From Myxocyprinus asiaticus (Eukaryota; Chordata; Actinopteri; Cypriniformes; Catostomidae), in NCBI RefSeq assembly GCF_019703515.2, contig NC_059362.1, positions 23,124,826 to 23,188,825 of the forward strand: a stretch of DNA of 64,000 nt, read 5' to 3'. The notes below the pieces were generated by a model. The model saw only the letters and a list, made by a program, of their open reading frames with translations. It was not told the DNA's origin and made no database searches. The translations under genes were made by a program, and so were the position numbers. This document shows, in pieces, positions 44,598 to 57,260 of this stretch; position 1 is the stretch's first letter, and each line of letters opens with the position of its first letter.

Positions 44598-45784
44598 GTA
44601 GCACATGGACCACATTGTCCTCCTTTTGAGATACAATGTTCCACATTGATTTAGTTCTTGTATCTTTTAAGCCCAGAAATTTTTTCTCAAGTTTTGTTCT
44701 CATTCTCATGCATGATGCACAATTTTCTGAAGTTTGTGACTGGTGGAATGTTCTGCCTGAAGTATTGCTCTACAAAGGTTGATACTTTTCTATCAGGCAT
44801 TAGAAAAAACTTGATAAAGGCTAAGCATAATTATAAATTATTTTATTATCTCTACTATCCTGATAATTTATTATACAAATTAACACACTCTCTACATCAG
44901 GGGTCAGTATTATTAAAAAAAAAACAACATTATTAAAAAATATTATTGTGAAAAATGTCACTGTTACTCAAGTTATTCCACCAAAAGTAGTGAGAGCTTT
45001 TCTCGTTTCCTTGTTATTGTTGTTTGATTAATAGCCTTTTTATGACATAGCTTCTACACAGTGCTCAATTCGGTTACATGTACACTTCAAGTCCAACATT
45101 TTGATGCAAATACGCTTTTTGTCCCACTGTTTACGTTCACTTTAGACCAAATCGACTGCGTTTACATTAATGCCTCACCAAGACGGGCACTGGTGGAATT
45201 ATAAAGTGTATTTGACCATTTAGGAGCATACCCGCATTAGCGCACAAACATTAGCCGCCTGTCAATCAAACAGCATGCAGCTACAGACGTCAGGAAATAA
45301 AAAGTCAATCCTTTATATTTTATCTAGATCAACCAACCAGTGGTTGTCTTGCTAACACAATCAATGTAATGAACACCCCTGGTCTAGATGTAGAACATAG
45401 GCTAAGTATAGAAAATTACTCAAAAGTTTATCATTGATATCAAGGACATCTCTCTCTCTCTTTTTTTTTTTTCAGGAAAACATCAAGATTGTTTTATCGC
45501 CCAGCCCTATTGATAACATTGCCTTAATCTCTCACATCAACCCAATAATCTCAGTGATAGATAGCTAAATTACAGGCTACATTATAGATACACAGAATCT
45601 AGTAAGCAGAAATATGAAATTTACCTCGATATGTTTTTTTAAATTAGAGGCAGGATTAACGCTGATATCTGTCTTGAGCAAGTTAAACTCACATGACACA
45701 GTCAAGCAACTGGACTTTTTCACTGCGAAAATCCCTTTCAGGTGCAGCCGTGATGTTCAGGTGTTGAAAATGTTTTTGAGGCAT
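44598..45784. other. Non-coding stretch
   Basis: AT-rich sequence between the MITE and the hAT element, possibly interior of the hAT-like element whose terminus is at 43394. No transposase motif seen. Confidence 0.5.
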
Positions 45785-45792
45785 CCTCCACA

Positions 45793-46550
45793 CAGTGTTG
45801 CCAACTAGTTTCAATGGAAAGTAGCTAAAGCCTGCTCGAAAAGTCACTAAATGTCGCTAGATGACATCATACGCTAATTATCATATTCGTGACGTCATTG
45901 CGTCTCATTTGCATTTTGCATAGTGTCCGCCCTTTACATGTGTTTGCTTCTCTGTGCTTACCGTACATACTGTTATACACTATTAATTCCCTATATCTAT
46001 CAATCACTCAGAGAGAAAGTTAGAAGCGACAGAAACTTTATCTTTTCTGTCACACAGCCATATTTAAAAAAAAACTATGTGCATGTTTACAAAAAAAAAA
46101 ACTATGTGCATGTTTAAAAAAAAAGAAAAAAAACTGTGCATATTTACAAAAAAATTAAATTAAACTCTTTAAATTTAAAGCAAAAGGGGAGCAAACAATA
46201 CAGATTCGTGATTGGTCCTTGACAATGCTGTTTGCACATGCACAGCTCATTCACGTCTATGTCAGCTGCCGTGCGGTCAACTGATTGTGCTGCTCCACCT
46301 TCTCACCTCTCTCTCTGTCAGTCTCACTGAACAGAGAAGACGCAGAAAGAGGTGTGCCTCCGAGTCCGGGCAGAAAAGCAAGACCATGCGCTCGCGGGGA
46401 AGTACTGGCGACTTTCTTCTACGGAAGGTAGCTAAGGTTTGTCCAAAAAGTCGCTAGATTTGTTGCTAGGCTCTTTTTTGAATAAAAGTCGCTAAAGAGT
46501 TCTGAAAAGTCGCTAAATCTAGCGACAAAGTCGCTAAGTTGGCAACACTG
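45793..46550. mobile_element. hAT-type non-autonomous element with perfect 8-bp duplication
   Basis: CAGTGTTGCCAACTAGTTTC at 45793 and AAGTCGCTAAGTTGGCAACACTG ending at 46550 share perfect 13-bp inverted tips with inner matches. CCTCCACA flanks both sides (45785-45792 and 46551-46558). The 758-bp interior has three about 31-bp units (CTATGTGCATGTTTA with A runs, 46070-46150) and no transposase. Confidence 0.93.
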
Positions 46551-46558
46551 CCTCCACA

Positions 46559-48054
46559 TCCATAACAGTTGACGCCCCGATCTACAGCTGCCGTTCAAGT
46601 TTTTTATGTGGGATTTGATTTGACGGGAGTCACGAGACTCTCTCTAGCCAATCATGTTGATGGAGAAAAATAAAATCAGGACAAGGAAGTAGCGATCACA
46701 GACGGTGGGAAAATAGCGCATTAAAAGTACAGTTACAGCACTTAAAATGTAATTAAATTTAGCTGTTTAAGAGAGGCTTTAAAGGAAATAACCATCTGAT
46801 CAGATATTTTTAAAAAGCGGATACATTCACAATCACAAGAGCTTCAAGGATCTTCTGTGTCTGATATCAACACAGATGAGAAGCACGAACACCTGAAGCT
46901 CCTTTAATACAGGTAATCCACTAAAATAATGGATAATTCTGCTTGACATTTTGCATTTGTATTTAGTACATTTGTACATTTCAAATGCATCTGGGAGAAA
47001 TATTGCACTGTTTTTTTTTTTCGCGCTTTATCTTTTCTGACTTTGTTGTGCTTTAATATCATGGAGTAACACACTGACATAGTAATTGATAGATGTCCTC
47101 ATGAAACAGAGACCCTCCCCTCCAAATCCAATCACAAGTGGTCACAGGAGACATATTTAAGTGACCAGGTGTAATCAGCCATGTGTCTCACCAAACCACA
47201 TGTGATCAAATCACCCGAAACTCATCTTAATACCATGTGGAAATGGGGCCTTATACAGATTTGTAACAACATGAGGGTGAATAATCATAACCACGTTAAA
47301 TTTGGGGTGAAACTTAAAGTTTAAAATACAGCTTTAAAAGTGTATTTCCAAACTTATTCATTTTAATTCATGTATTGTATATTGCAGAGAGTGACATGGT
47401 CATTGTTATTTTCTGAAGAGCTGTGTCCAGCTTTTTAGCAGTGAGTTTTAGCAGTGTAAACTAGAGGAAACATAATAGTATCCCAGAGGCAGTGAGGCTA
47501 AGAGAGTTTTGGCAGAATCATTTACTATTTCATCTTTAAGTCACAGGAAATGGATGTGACCCTAAATGAGGCCAAAAAAATACGTATATACAGAGACCCA
47601 TAAAACTGAACTAGTTAATAAGGAATGAATTAATTCGCTGCTGGCACTGTCATTTCTAACAGTGTATGTTTGAGTGTTTTGTGGAAGAACTTAGACGGCA
47701 ATGTGAACACCTTCCTGGGTGTTAACAATCTGTGATACTTGATATTTAACGAAAACACATTGTGAAACTCATTGTGAAAACACAATGAAAACACATTCAT
47801 TGACGAATTGCACAGATTTGTTTTAACGGCCTATTGGGTTGTCATAGCAACACTGGATCTTGCAGCCTTGTAAGTGTTCTGTGTTTTTCTGAACTTAGGT
47901 TCAGCTCTTTCCTAAACTGAGCCAGAGAAAACAGGACCCCACCCATCAGTGTGATTTTGTTTATGCACTGGGCCTGCTGCTGCACTGAAGGACAAGGTCA
48001 AAATCTGATCTGGGATCAGATCCAGTCAAATGAACTTTAACAGCCCCTGAGAGC
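46559..48054. other. Non-coding stretch
   Basis: No recognised gene. It may include the inner arm of the hAT-like element beginning at 43394 (to about 46770). Otherwise ordinary AT-rich sequence. Confidence 0.5.
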
Positions 48055-48215
48055 CTTAAAGGGATAGTTCACCCAAAAATGAAAATTTTGTCATCATTGA
48101 GTCACCCTCGTTTAATTCCAAACCTGTATGATTTTCTTTCTTCTGGGGAACACAAAAGATGTTAGCTAGAATGTTAGGGACTGACAGCCCCAGGTAATCT
48201 GGTGGTTTCTAGGGC
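48055..48215. mobile_element. TTAA-type MITE, copy 5, truncated
   Basis: TTAAAGGGATAGTTCACCCA starts the left arm and the next 100 bp follow copy 2 (GATGTTAGCTAGAATGTTAG). The right arm is not found. The downstream break is near 48215. Confidence 0.75.
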
Positions 48216-51200
48216 TTGATAAGTGGTTGTTTACTAGCAAAACAGAGTCAAAACAGCCTACCCCAAAGTCATTTTGATATTCTGACCCAGGACCGGTCCG
48301 TCCTTCGGCCCCGACATGCCTGGGCGGGGGCCAGCAAGGCGTGAACACATGCAAAGGAAATGAACAAGTCATAAGATTTAGACCACTTCAGGAGGTGGTT
48401 TGAGATGCATTCCGTTCGAAACTGGTCAAGTCTAAATGCATCTGGCTGTTCAAGTCACATATGTAAACTTTACCCAGCCCAAACAGCGCTACATCAGCGT
48501 AGGAAAAAAGCGAAACAGCTGTCACTGAATATTTGCTTAGGGCTTGCGTCGCACAGTAAATAATAACAAAGAAAGAGACGAATACATGTTGTAGGAAAGA
48601 CAGAACTTGTTTCCTCATTTATTTGATGCGGATCGCTGAGCGCATGATGCGTCTCACCTACGAGAACCCCTGAGGGGTAAAACAGACAGACACAGATCCA
48701 TACACAGACACATGCACACTGGGCAAATTCACTTGGAATCAAATAATAAAGAACATCTTTTAAATTCACTGTCCGGAATTAGCATAATCAAAGAAGTGAA
48801 CTCTGTTTTATTTGCATATAGCGTGGGAATTGAAGATCAGATTTATATCCGTTTGGCGGAGATACACTGATGTCGCCAAGTGTAAATGGAATGAGCTTTT
48901 TCAATCGTTTAGCAATCCGATAAGTAAAAACGCATGAAGTGACCAAGTGTAAATAGGCCCATAGAAACATTGATGACTTTTATTTTGAAATTTTCCGCAG
49001 TCCAGTGGTTTCTATTGCGCACATATTCGGAACAGTGTGCAAAACGCATGGATACTATCATTTAATATACAAATCACAACGAAGGTGAAAACTAAAAACA
49101 ACATATTAAGTATAAAATGAGCTCTGAATAATCACAAAAAGACAAATAACTGAAAGTTACAATGAATAATATAACAGCAGTGATCTAAAATCAGCAAGAA
49201 GTAAAGCTAGCAGTACACACTAATCTGAATATTTTATTCATAATGCAAAGCATTACTGCAGCATGGCTTTTATACCAGTATTATTAGACACAGATTGCAC
49301 ACCTTGCTCCCTAATGCACATGCCTGACAGAAAAGCAGGAAATAAGCTATGAAAAATATTGATTTGTGGCTTTTTGAGTCTTTGAGGCTTATTTTGTGTA
49401 AAGGATAACGGAAACAGTGCTTGTCAAATTATTAGGGCTTTTCAAATTTTCTCAAGAATAATCTTCTGGGGAGGGAATTCATACACTGTCGATATAAAGA
49501 TGCAAAAAACTAGAACTTAAACTTAGCTTGATTACTGAGGAAGCCATTTGTGGCTATAATTCCACCCTGCTTATAATTGCCACTAATGTGCCATCACAGC
49601 TAGATTGACTTAATACTTTGACAAGGAATATTTTCTTATTTAGTATAATGTATTTATGATATGTAAATATTGTTAGGTAATATATTAATCAGGAAGTTAG
49701 ACTGCTCTATTGAACTTACTAGTTGACAACATAATGCACAATAACTGCATAGGATTGTCCATTTAGTGGATTTTTTAATGAAAACTTTGTGGACTTCTGC
49801 GAAGTTAAAACTTCAAGTTTACTACTGTAAGTCTACTAAGGTCAGGGCTCCCATGGAAATGGAAAATCAGGAAATTACAGGGAATTTCAAAGTTTTTCTC
49901 CAGTATCCATAAACACTCAAAGTCATGAAAAGGACTTGACAAATTAATGGTTCAAAAGATGTGGGAACCCTGTTAGGCTAGAACTATGAATTTCATATTG
50001 TTGCATCTGCTACTGAGCATGCCAATTGGAGAAGCAATTTGTCATGAGGGAAATACCTGTAGTCCCTTCCACTTGAATTTATGTGTGACTGGTCAAAGCA
50101 AGGCAGCTTATAAGGACATGTAACTAATTGTTGTTTAGAATTAATATGGTTTTAGCTTTTAGTTTTTATTTAGTTTTTAGTTTTTCTAACGATTTCTTGC
50201 TGTAAAAAGTTGTTTTTGTCACCATCAAAGTTATTATACCTTGTACCAAACATTATATTTATGCTCAGCTAAATTTAAAATGCAAGCTTGTTGAACTTGG
50301 GTATACTTATAGAAATAACTTATATTTCTGAGTTGTTAGACTTAATTTATTTGGTTAACTGAATGCACAGATTATCTTAAATTGTTAAAGGTATGCAAAA
50401 AAAGTATCCTAGCATTTCTTGTAAAAATGCCCTAACCGCATAAAAAACATAGACAAGGCATGTAATCTTGTATTTATTGGATTTATCCAATAAATACATC
50501 TGTCAAAGCATTTCCAACTGTTTTTTGTTAAGATGTAGAAACACAATGTAGCCACTCTATTAAGCTGCCAAGGGAAAGTTCCTCATTGACATCATATCCA
50601 CCTTTTCACTCATAACTGTGTGAAAGCACTCATATGAATTGAATGAAACAAATCATAAAAATTGTTTCACCGCTGTTCAAAAGCTCCTCAGATCACATCA
50701 TTTATATGGATAAATGTTTTCCACCTGAATAGACTAAATATTAAATAAAAAAAATTACAGCAAAGTAATCTCTTCAGTTATCAAAATACTTTTTGAATGT
50801 AACTGTATTCTAATTACCAATTATTTAAATTGTAACTGTAGTGGAATACAGTTACTAATATTTTGTATTTTAAATACATAATCCCATTTCATGTATTCTG
50901 TTACTCCCCAACCCTGCAAACTATGACGGTAAACCAATGCAAGGGAATAGAGTGTATATTATTACAAAACTGAATACAACTTTGTATTGGCAGTACAACT
51001 GAGTTATGCAAAACTTCAAGGCTCTGAGTTGACCATGAGCTTGTGAGCATCAGAGCTAATATAACTGTTTGTTTCTTTAATGGCCATGCACAGACAGCAC
51101 ACACATAAACAAAATGAAAAGACAGAATGATAATTGGATTACTGATAAAAAGAAAAACTTGAATGAAAGCAAAGAAGTAAATCTACCTATCAAATGTACA

Positions 51201-53286
51201 TCAAGTACCTTTAAAATCTTCAAAACATAATAATTGATACCCCCTGTTAAAAAGACCTGCATAGATTGTCCCCAGCACATGTTGTTTTGGATGCTGGTGT
51301 TTTAAAATGGTTAAACTATAAAATAAGTTTCACCAGCTAAGCTTTACTGGTCTACCACTTAGACCAACATCAGACCAGCAAAAACTAGGATGGGCCAACC
51401 TAAGCGGGTCTATAGCAGAGCCTATTAAACGCATCAAAACACATACAAGGACATATGTATAAATGCAAAGGTGCCAGCACAGTACACAGCTGAAGATATG
51501 AATTCTCTTAACAGGCCATTCATCTTGGTGACATACACACACATGGAGTCTGCAGCTAAGAAAACAGGCAATATGTCTCCCTTTGCCTGCATTTGCAGTC
51601 TTTAAATGTTTTGTTGTTCGACAATCTTTTAACTAGGAGACTTTATTGAACTAAATCAGAGTTTAATAGGCATTTTTCATCATGTTTTCTAGTTTTTAAG
51701 CCTACCAAAAGACAGTACTCTAAACCCCCATGTAAAACAGAACATACTACCTTGCGACCTCAACAGTTCTAGGAATGCAGACACTCAGTGAGCAGAAAAA
51801 TATGCAATCAAACACAGATATACAAACGTACCTTGACACATAAAAACACACATGGTATCGCTTATTTCTCGGTAATATGTATTTTGGACACCTGGCTCTT
51901 TGGACCTCCAACAATGTGTTCCACAGATCAACAGATCAACAGATCATACATGAATTCTGTTTCTAAACAAACATACAAACACATTCTGTTACATACAGTA
52001 GGCCCTAAAAGTATTTGGACACTTAAGTCATATTTAAAAATGTATGAATGCCATAGCATTGCATATAAAAAAAATCTAACCAAATAGCATCTGAAAACAA
52101 ATGATGCTAAGAATTAATGCTGCATTCAAGTGCTATTGAAATGATCCTACTTCCAACTTTTGAAGTGGCTCTTATGAGTAAGTTATGGTCAAGTGATTTG
52201 TTGTTGGAAAAAAAAAATGAACATGGATGACATCAGTTTCATTCTTGCATATTTCTTGGGGAACTTTTATTTTGAAACCATTCAACATGTTAGTCAGATT
52301 GCCTTGCTGACTGTAGTGTTCTTTTGGGTTTAGCTCGCACAATTAGTTGCTGCAGAGTTAGACAGAGACTCACAACGTGTCTGGCATTCCACATGTGGCA
52401 TTTATTTGCATATCACCGTCAGTCTCACGTGAAATTGCAGTTAGCAAACTTTTCACTGTCAGCTGAATAAACAAAAATAACTTAAAAAAAGAGCAACAGA
52501 TATATGAAATCTCCCGTGCCCCGCAGACATGCTTGTGTTCTCTAGTAGACTGAGTGCTCAATGAAAAAGCAAACAGTAAAGAGTGCGCTGCTCTTAAAGT
52601 GGCAGTACCAAATTCTACCTGTTACATGACGATAATGAAATTTTGGTCAAATACATGCTATTTTCTGTGTAAAAGTTGTTGTTTTTTTTTTTTTTTTTAC
52701 AATATGCATCAAATGCCTTACAAAAAATCTAGAGTTCTGACAAACTTGCAGGCAACTTGCTGCAAATTTACATGTGAAAATAATGAGTGGCGAATTGCTG
52801 CAAGATTGCAGAAAGTTTACAGAAGATTTGTCAGAACTCTTGATTTTTGTAAGGGAAGTTACTGATGTATGCAAAAGATTATGACCAAAATGGGAAACGG
52901 CAACAATATATCTGCATTTAGGAAAATGAATAAAACCATTATTCACTACAGAAACCATATTGAAAGTTTACATCTCCTTTTCGGAAACTTGGGTATCAAA
53001 ATTATCTCAGAGTTTCTTAGTTGTGATTACGACTTTGGGGGCTGTTCATGTGCAAGTAGGAAATTTGTATAATTGCAATAGCATGTGAAGGCAGCATAGT
53101 TTATTTTTCTAACCTCAAGTATACTAAGTTTGAACAATATTTACTGTTTTATCATTTAAAATCTAACAAACTTCTTTTTGAGGAATATTTAGCTTGAAAT
53201 GTGTGTTTGTGCTATATTTCTTTACAATAAATTACACTTGGTTTGATATTTTGTTATATAAGGCAAAGGCATGCATACTGTACATT
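48216..53286. other. Long non-coding stretch
   Basis: About 5 kb without a recognised exon, RNA gene or element with clear ends. Open frames are at most 103 codons and contain no motifs. 52680-52700 is a T run. Confidence 0.6.
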
Positions 53287-53389
53287 TTAATGGAATATTC
53301 CGGGTTCAATACAAGTTGAGCTAAATTGACAGCCTTTGTGTCATAACATTGATTACCACAAAATATAATTTCGAAGCAAAAACGTCTCC
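53287..53389. mobile_element. Palindromic MITE, left arm
   Basis: GGAATATTCCGGGTTCAATA starts at about 53291 and runs inward through GATTACCACAAAATATAATT. The reverse complement of 62820-62935 matches it (AATATTCTAGGTTCAATACA and following). The two arms are now 9.1 kb apart because a DIRS element inserted between them. Confidence 0.85.
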
Positions 53390-53693
53390 GGTTACACATG
53401 TAACCTCGGTTCCCGGAGATGAAGGGAACGAGACATTGTGGCAAACTCTATGGGGAATTCCTTCTCCAACAACTAGTTGAAGCCCTTATACAATAATGGC
53501 AATGGTGATTAAGCCCTGCCCCTTTAGGCGCACATTTGGCATATATAAGCAGGTGAGGAATCACCATTTCTTCAGAATTTTGACTGAGGGACAAGAGCGC
53601 TCTTACCTTGAAACTCTGAAGCAGTAGTGCGGCCAGTTTTCTCATGTCTCGTTCCCTTCATCTCTGCGAACCGAGGTTACATGTGTAACCGAA
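53390..53693. repeat. Near-perfect 48-bp inverted repeat in the DIRS end
   Basis: GGTTACACATGTAACCTCGG with the following TTCCCGGAGATGAAGGGAAC is repeated inverted at 53645-53693 (GTTCCCTTCATCTCTGCGAA, then CCGAGGTTACATGTGTAACC). About 210 bp lie between the arms, so the strand could fold into a long hairpin. The outer 16 bases are themselves nearly palindromic. Confidence 0.88.
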
Positions 53694-53789
53694 GTCGTTC
53701 CTTTTCGATTCAGTTCACTCAACATTGCGACAAATGCTATGGGGAACGAGTCCCATCACACCGCACTACCTAACGTTATACCCCAGAGG

Positions 53790-53790
<1 letters not shown>

Positions 53791-53867
<77 letters not shown>
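53791..53867. repeat. (TA)n microsatellite
   Basis: About 77 bp of uninterrupted TA dinucleotides inside the left part of the DIRS element. Confidence 0.96.
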
Positions 53868-53870
<3 letters not shown>

Positions 53871-54165
53871 ACAGGCCAACAGGACTTTGACTTATTAAGA
53901 CATGCCTTCAAGTGTTTAAATTAATGAATAACTCCACATGGTTAAAACCAGATGGAAACTTGATCTCAACCTGGGAACCTGCATGAATCATAAATACACA
54001 CAGTATAAATTTAATCCCTTCACAACCAGAGGTTGGGAAAGAAGGTTGTGTTATTCCTTTAATGAAAGTGCTTGTTACTTTTAAGGATAATTTCAACAAC
54101 AGCTTACATACATGCGGTTGTATTAAAATTATAGCAGTTAGTCTGCCCATAATAATGGGGCTCAA

Positions 54166-54480
54166 GCTCACCTGTTGGGTGTTGAAACAATAAGTACTCT
54201 AGACAGAGAGGACCTGTTAAGATCAGGTTGTAAAAGCTTGTGAGTGCCTTGAGCACCAGGTTTAAATCCCAAATTGGGACTGTAGCAGGGAAAGGGGGGT
54301 TTAGGCACCTTACTCCTTGAGGAACTGAAAAATTAGAACATGTCTGCCAATGGAGGAGCCAGCCTCCGGGTCATGTTACGCCAACATAGTCGCTACATAG
54401 ACCTTAAGCATCAGTGAGGTGAGATCTGCATCCGCCCGCTCTTGAAGGAACGTGTGGATCTCTGCTATGGAGCAATTCAC
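54166..54480 (-). pseudogene. DIRS tyrosine recombinase, N-terminal remnant
   Basis: In DIRS elements a tyrosine recombinase replaces the integrase. On the minus strand, a helical stretch similar to the family's LKVYVA region is followed by VPIWDLNLVLKALTSF, which matches the conserved P-x-WDL-x-VL-x-AL block of fish DIRS recombinases. Stops interrupt the frame. The catalytic Arg-His-Arg-Tyr portion was not found between here and 53700, so only the N-terminal part survives. Confidence 0.6.
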
Positions 54481-54746
54481 TGGGTTTTCACCACGTGAAG
54501 ATTGGCAGTTTGTAAACACATGCCACTTAGCGTGTAGATGCATCTCATGGACAGTGCTCTAGCCTGCAGAATGGCATCCAACCCTAGTGGGGCAAGCGAT
54601 TTATGTAAGCCACCACTGTCATGTTGTCTGATTGAATCAGAATGTGGTGATTCACTACCTCGGACATCTAATATTTCAAGGTGGCTGAAGTGCCAGATGC
54701 CAAAAGTCGCACAATGTGCCTCAGCCTGCGCTGGACGTATCCATGA

Positions 54747-55590
54747 TTACCACCGTCCAGAAGACCTGACCCAGCATGATGCTCTTAAAAGGTTGGAGCT
54801 GTCCATGGTGCTAGAGCAGCTAGACAGTGATGAGTTATGCCAATTCGCATGCGCCCTTGACGCCAGGCATGCCGTGGTACATGATGTTTGAGCAAGAGCT
54901 GGAGAGGTCTTATATGTAAAAGACCTAACAATGTGATGACGGATGTTGCCACCATGAAACCCAGCACTTTGAATGACTTCAGTGGAAGTGATTTCCCCAG
55001 TTTGAACTGAGATAGATACTGAAGAATGGTCTGGATGACTTGTTTGTGAGATATGCACGCATGCTCACAGAGTCGAGTCAGTCCCCTTAAAAGAAGCTCT
55101 ATTGGCTGGGGGAAAGTGTGCTTTTCGCCCAGTTTGACGTTGAGTCCCAGGCTGTACAAATGGCAGAGTTGTAAATTTTCTTGCTTGCACATCAGAGCCT
55201 CTAATCAGGCTATTAATAACCAATCATAGAGGTAGTTCAAAATGCGCACGCCGCTCAGCTTCAATGGAGCGAGCGCTGCATCAATACACTTTGCAAATGC
55301 AGGGAGCTAGGGAACATCTCTGAACTGATAAACTGTTCCCTCGAACGCAAATCTCAAAAATAGCCTGTGATGAGGTGCAACTTGTACATGAAAGTACGCA
55401 TCGCCTAGATCTATTGACGCAAACCAGCCCGAGGGCGAATGTGCAATAAGATCTGTTTCTGAGATACCATTTTGAATGGGAGCTTTGCGAGCGTGCGATT
55501 CAAGCGTCTCAGATTTTAAATGGGCTGAAGCCTGCCGTGTTACTCCGGAACAATACTGTAGAGCCACAGTTCAGAACAATCTCTATCGCA
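54747..55590 (-). pseudogene. DIRS reverse transcriptase and RNase H, decayed
   Basis: The minus strand encodes WFASIDLGDAYFHVQVAPHH followed by RLFLRFAFEG (55307-55440), the typical start of a DIRS reverse transcriptase palm. The segment nearer 55250 resembles the NYLDDW active-site region but is broken by stops. Further along (54785-55192) LGLNVKLGEK and SLPLKSFKVLGFMVAT followed by LLHIRPLQ match the connection and RNase H entry of the family. At least two frame changes and several stops are present. It ends abruptly at about 55590, where inserted sequence starts. Confidence 0.85.
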
Positions 55591-56189
55591 TTTTTTGATT
55601 TATGCTATATATTTTTATGAACACAATCACACAGCAACAACATATATGGGACCTAACTGTGAACATCGGCAGGGGAGGGGGAGTGAACAGTGTGAATGTG
55701 TTTGCATCTCGATCAGGTGCAATGAACATTTTCTCTTTTGTGTAAGAACATTCTGAAGTGAACATAACACACAGAAATACATTTGTCTACTGTGATGTTA
55801 TGCCTGATAACACGTAATTTTGGTTCCAGGGTTATGTGTTGCTACCCGGACACTTTAGGGGGGAACACAAGTAGTGCCGTGACTGTACACCAGTTGAAAT
55901 GGAGCTGAATTGATAACAAGATTCTCCGCCATGCTACGAAAACATAACATGGCATCACAAATAGGGATTGGTGAGCACTGAAGAGTCCGAAAAGAGACTG
56001 TTCATGAATAAATGGCCAGCGATATCAGACCCACGGAGAGCGAGACCTGCACGGAGAGCTACATGGGCAATCACGTGTGAACCACCGAGGAAGTGAGCGC
56101 AGTCAGCCGGGTGCAGGAGAAGCAGTGCACGGATGCATGTAAAAGCAATTTGGGGAGTCTGCGTTGAAACTAAGTAATGATTTATCATC

Positions 56190-56935
56190 ATGGAAAAGTA
56201 AAATCCACCATCACCTATTCAGCTCAGTGGTAATCTGGCTGATAACTGGAAATGTTTTAAGCAAAGATTCAACATTTATTTTGCTGCAAGCAGTGCAGGA
56301 AGGGAAGATGAGAAACTACAGCCCTCTATCTTTTTGCACTTAAACGGTGAAGATGAAGTGGACATCTATAATCAACTCGACGATGCAAATGTAACACTAA
56401 CTGTTCTTATGGAAAGATTTGTGGAATACTTTGTGCCAAAATGAAATGTCACATTTGAGAGATACAAGTTTTTCTCTGCTGACCAGAAACAAGGAGTGAG
56501 TTTTGACCAGTACCTTGCTGAATTGCACACACTGAGTAAGACTTGTGAATTTGGAGATTTAAGAGATTCACTAGTGAGAGACAGAGTAGTTTGTGGGATT
56601 CTCGATTATAATCTCAGAGAAAGATTGTTACGTGAGTCAGCACTGACACTGGAGAAAGCAATCAATATGTGTAGAGCAATTTAAATAACTTGTGCACAAG
56701 CTAAGGGACTGCAGAGAGGAGCGGTGCACAAAACAATTCACAAAGCAACAAAGAGTGAAAATGCCAAAAAGTAAATGCGACAGATGCGGAGGCGCACACT
56801 TGCCAAAATCATGTCCAGCTTATGGAAAAATATGCAACAGCTGTGTGAAAAAGAATCATTATGCCAAGTGTTGCATAGCTGGCACAGCAAAGAAAAAAGT
56901 ACATGCAGCTGAAGAACAGCCTGAGGAATTCTTCG
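56190..56935 (+). pseudogene. Gypsy gag with two zinc knuckles, broken
   Basis: The structural protein of the element. Reading starts at ATG 56190, but a TAA follows after two codons. An in-frame TGA lies at 56442-56444, just before the conserved NVTFERYKFF block. The capsid-like part continues with SFDQYLAELHTLSKTCEFG and LRERLLRESALTLEKAI. After another frame break, two CCHC knuckles appear: CDRCGGAHLPKSC (Cx2Cx3Hx4C) and CNSCVKKNHYAKC (Cx2Cx4Hx3C). The lesions rule out a working product. Confidence 0.8.
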
Positions 56936-57234
56936 TTGATACAGTACAGACTAGCACATCAGACAGAGCTGAATGGATTGTACTGTTGACCGTAAATGAG
57001 ACAATAATTCCATTCAAATTAGATACAGGTGCACAAGTTAATCTTTTGTCTATGGCTGACTACAAAACCCTGAAAGTCAAAAGTAAAATACATCCAGCAA
57101 AAATAAAAGTAACAGGATACACAGGTGAGAATGTCCCTGTCAAAGGAAGCTGCCTGGTGACACTGAAACACAAAGGACAGATGTTAAAAATCACAGATAA
57201 TGATTGTGGTAAAAAAGTGTCCAGCCAATTCTAG
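56936..57234 (+). pseudogene. Gypsy aspartic protease region
   Basis: In the frame continuing from the zinc knuckles, FKLDTGAQVNLL carries the Asp-Thr-Gly-Ala active-site motif of retroelement proteases, which work as dimers. The frame stops at 57234, before the next pol segment begins in another frame. Confidence 0.83.
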
Positions 57235-57260
57235 GACTGAGCACGTGTGAAAAGCTTGAT

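Noticed and set aside
44425..44709. 94-codon minus-strand frame near 44.5 kb as a gene
   Set aside because: It is the inverted arm of the 44047-44597 MITE plus flank.
53739..53924. 61-codon frame with repeated Ile-Tyr
   Set aside because: It is translation of the (TA)n run.
55583..55765. 60-codon minus-strand frame as part of the DIRS polymerase
   Set aside because: Its residues do not continue the reverse transcriptase, and the sequence belongs to the insert that interrupts it.
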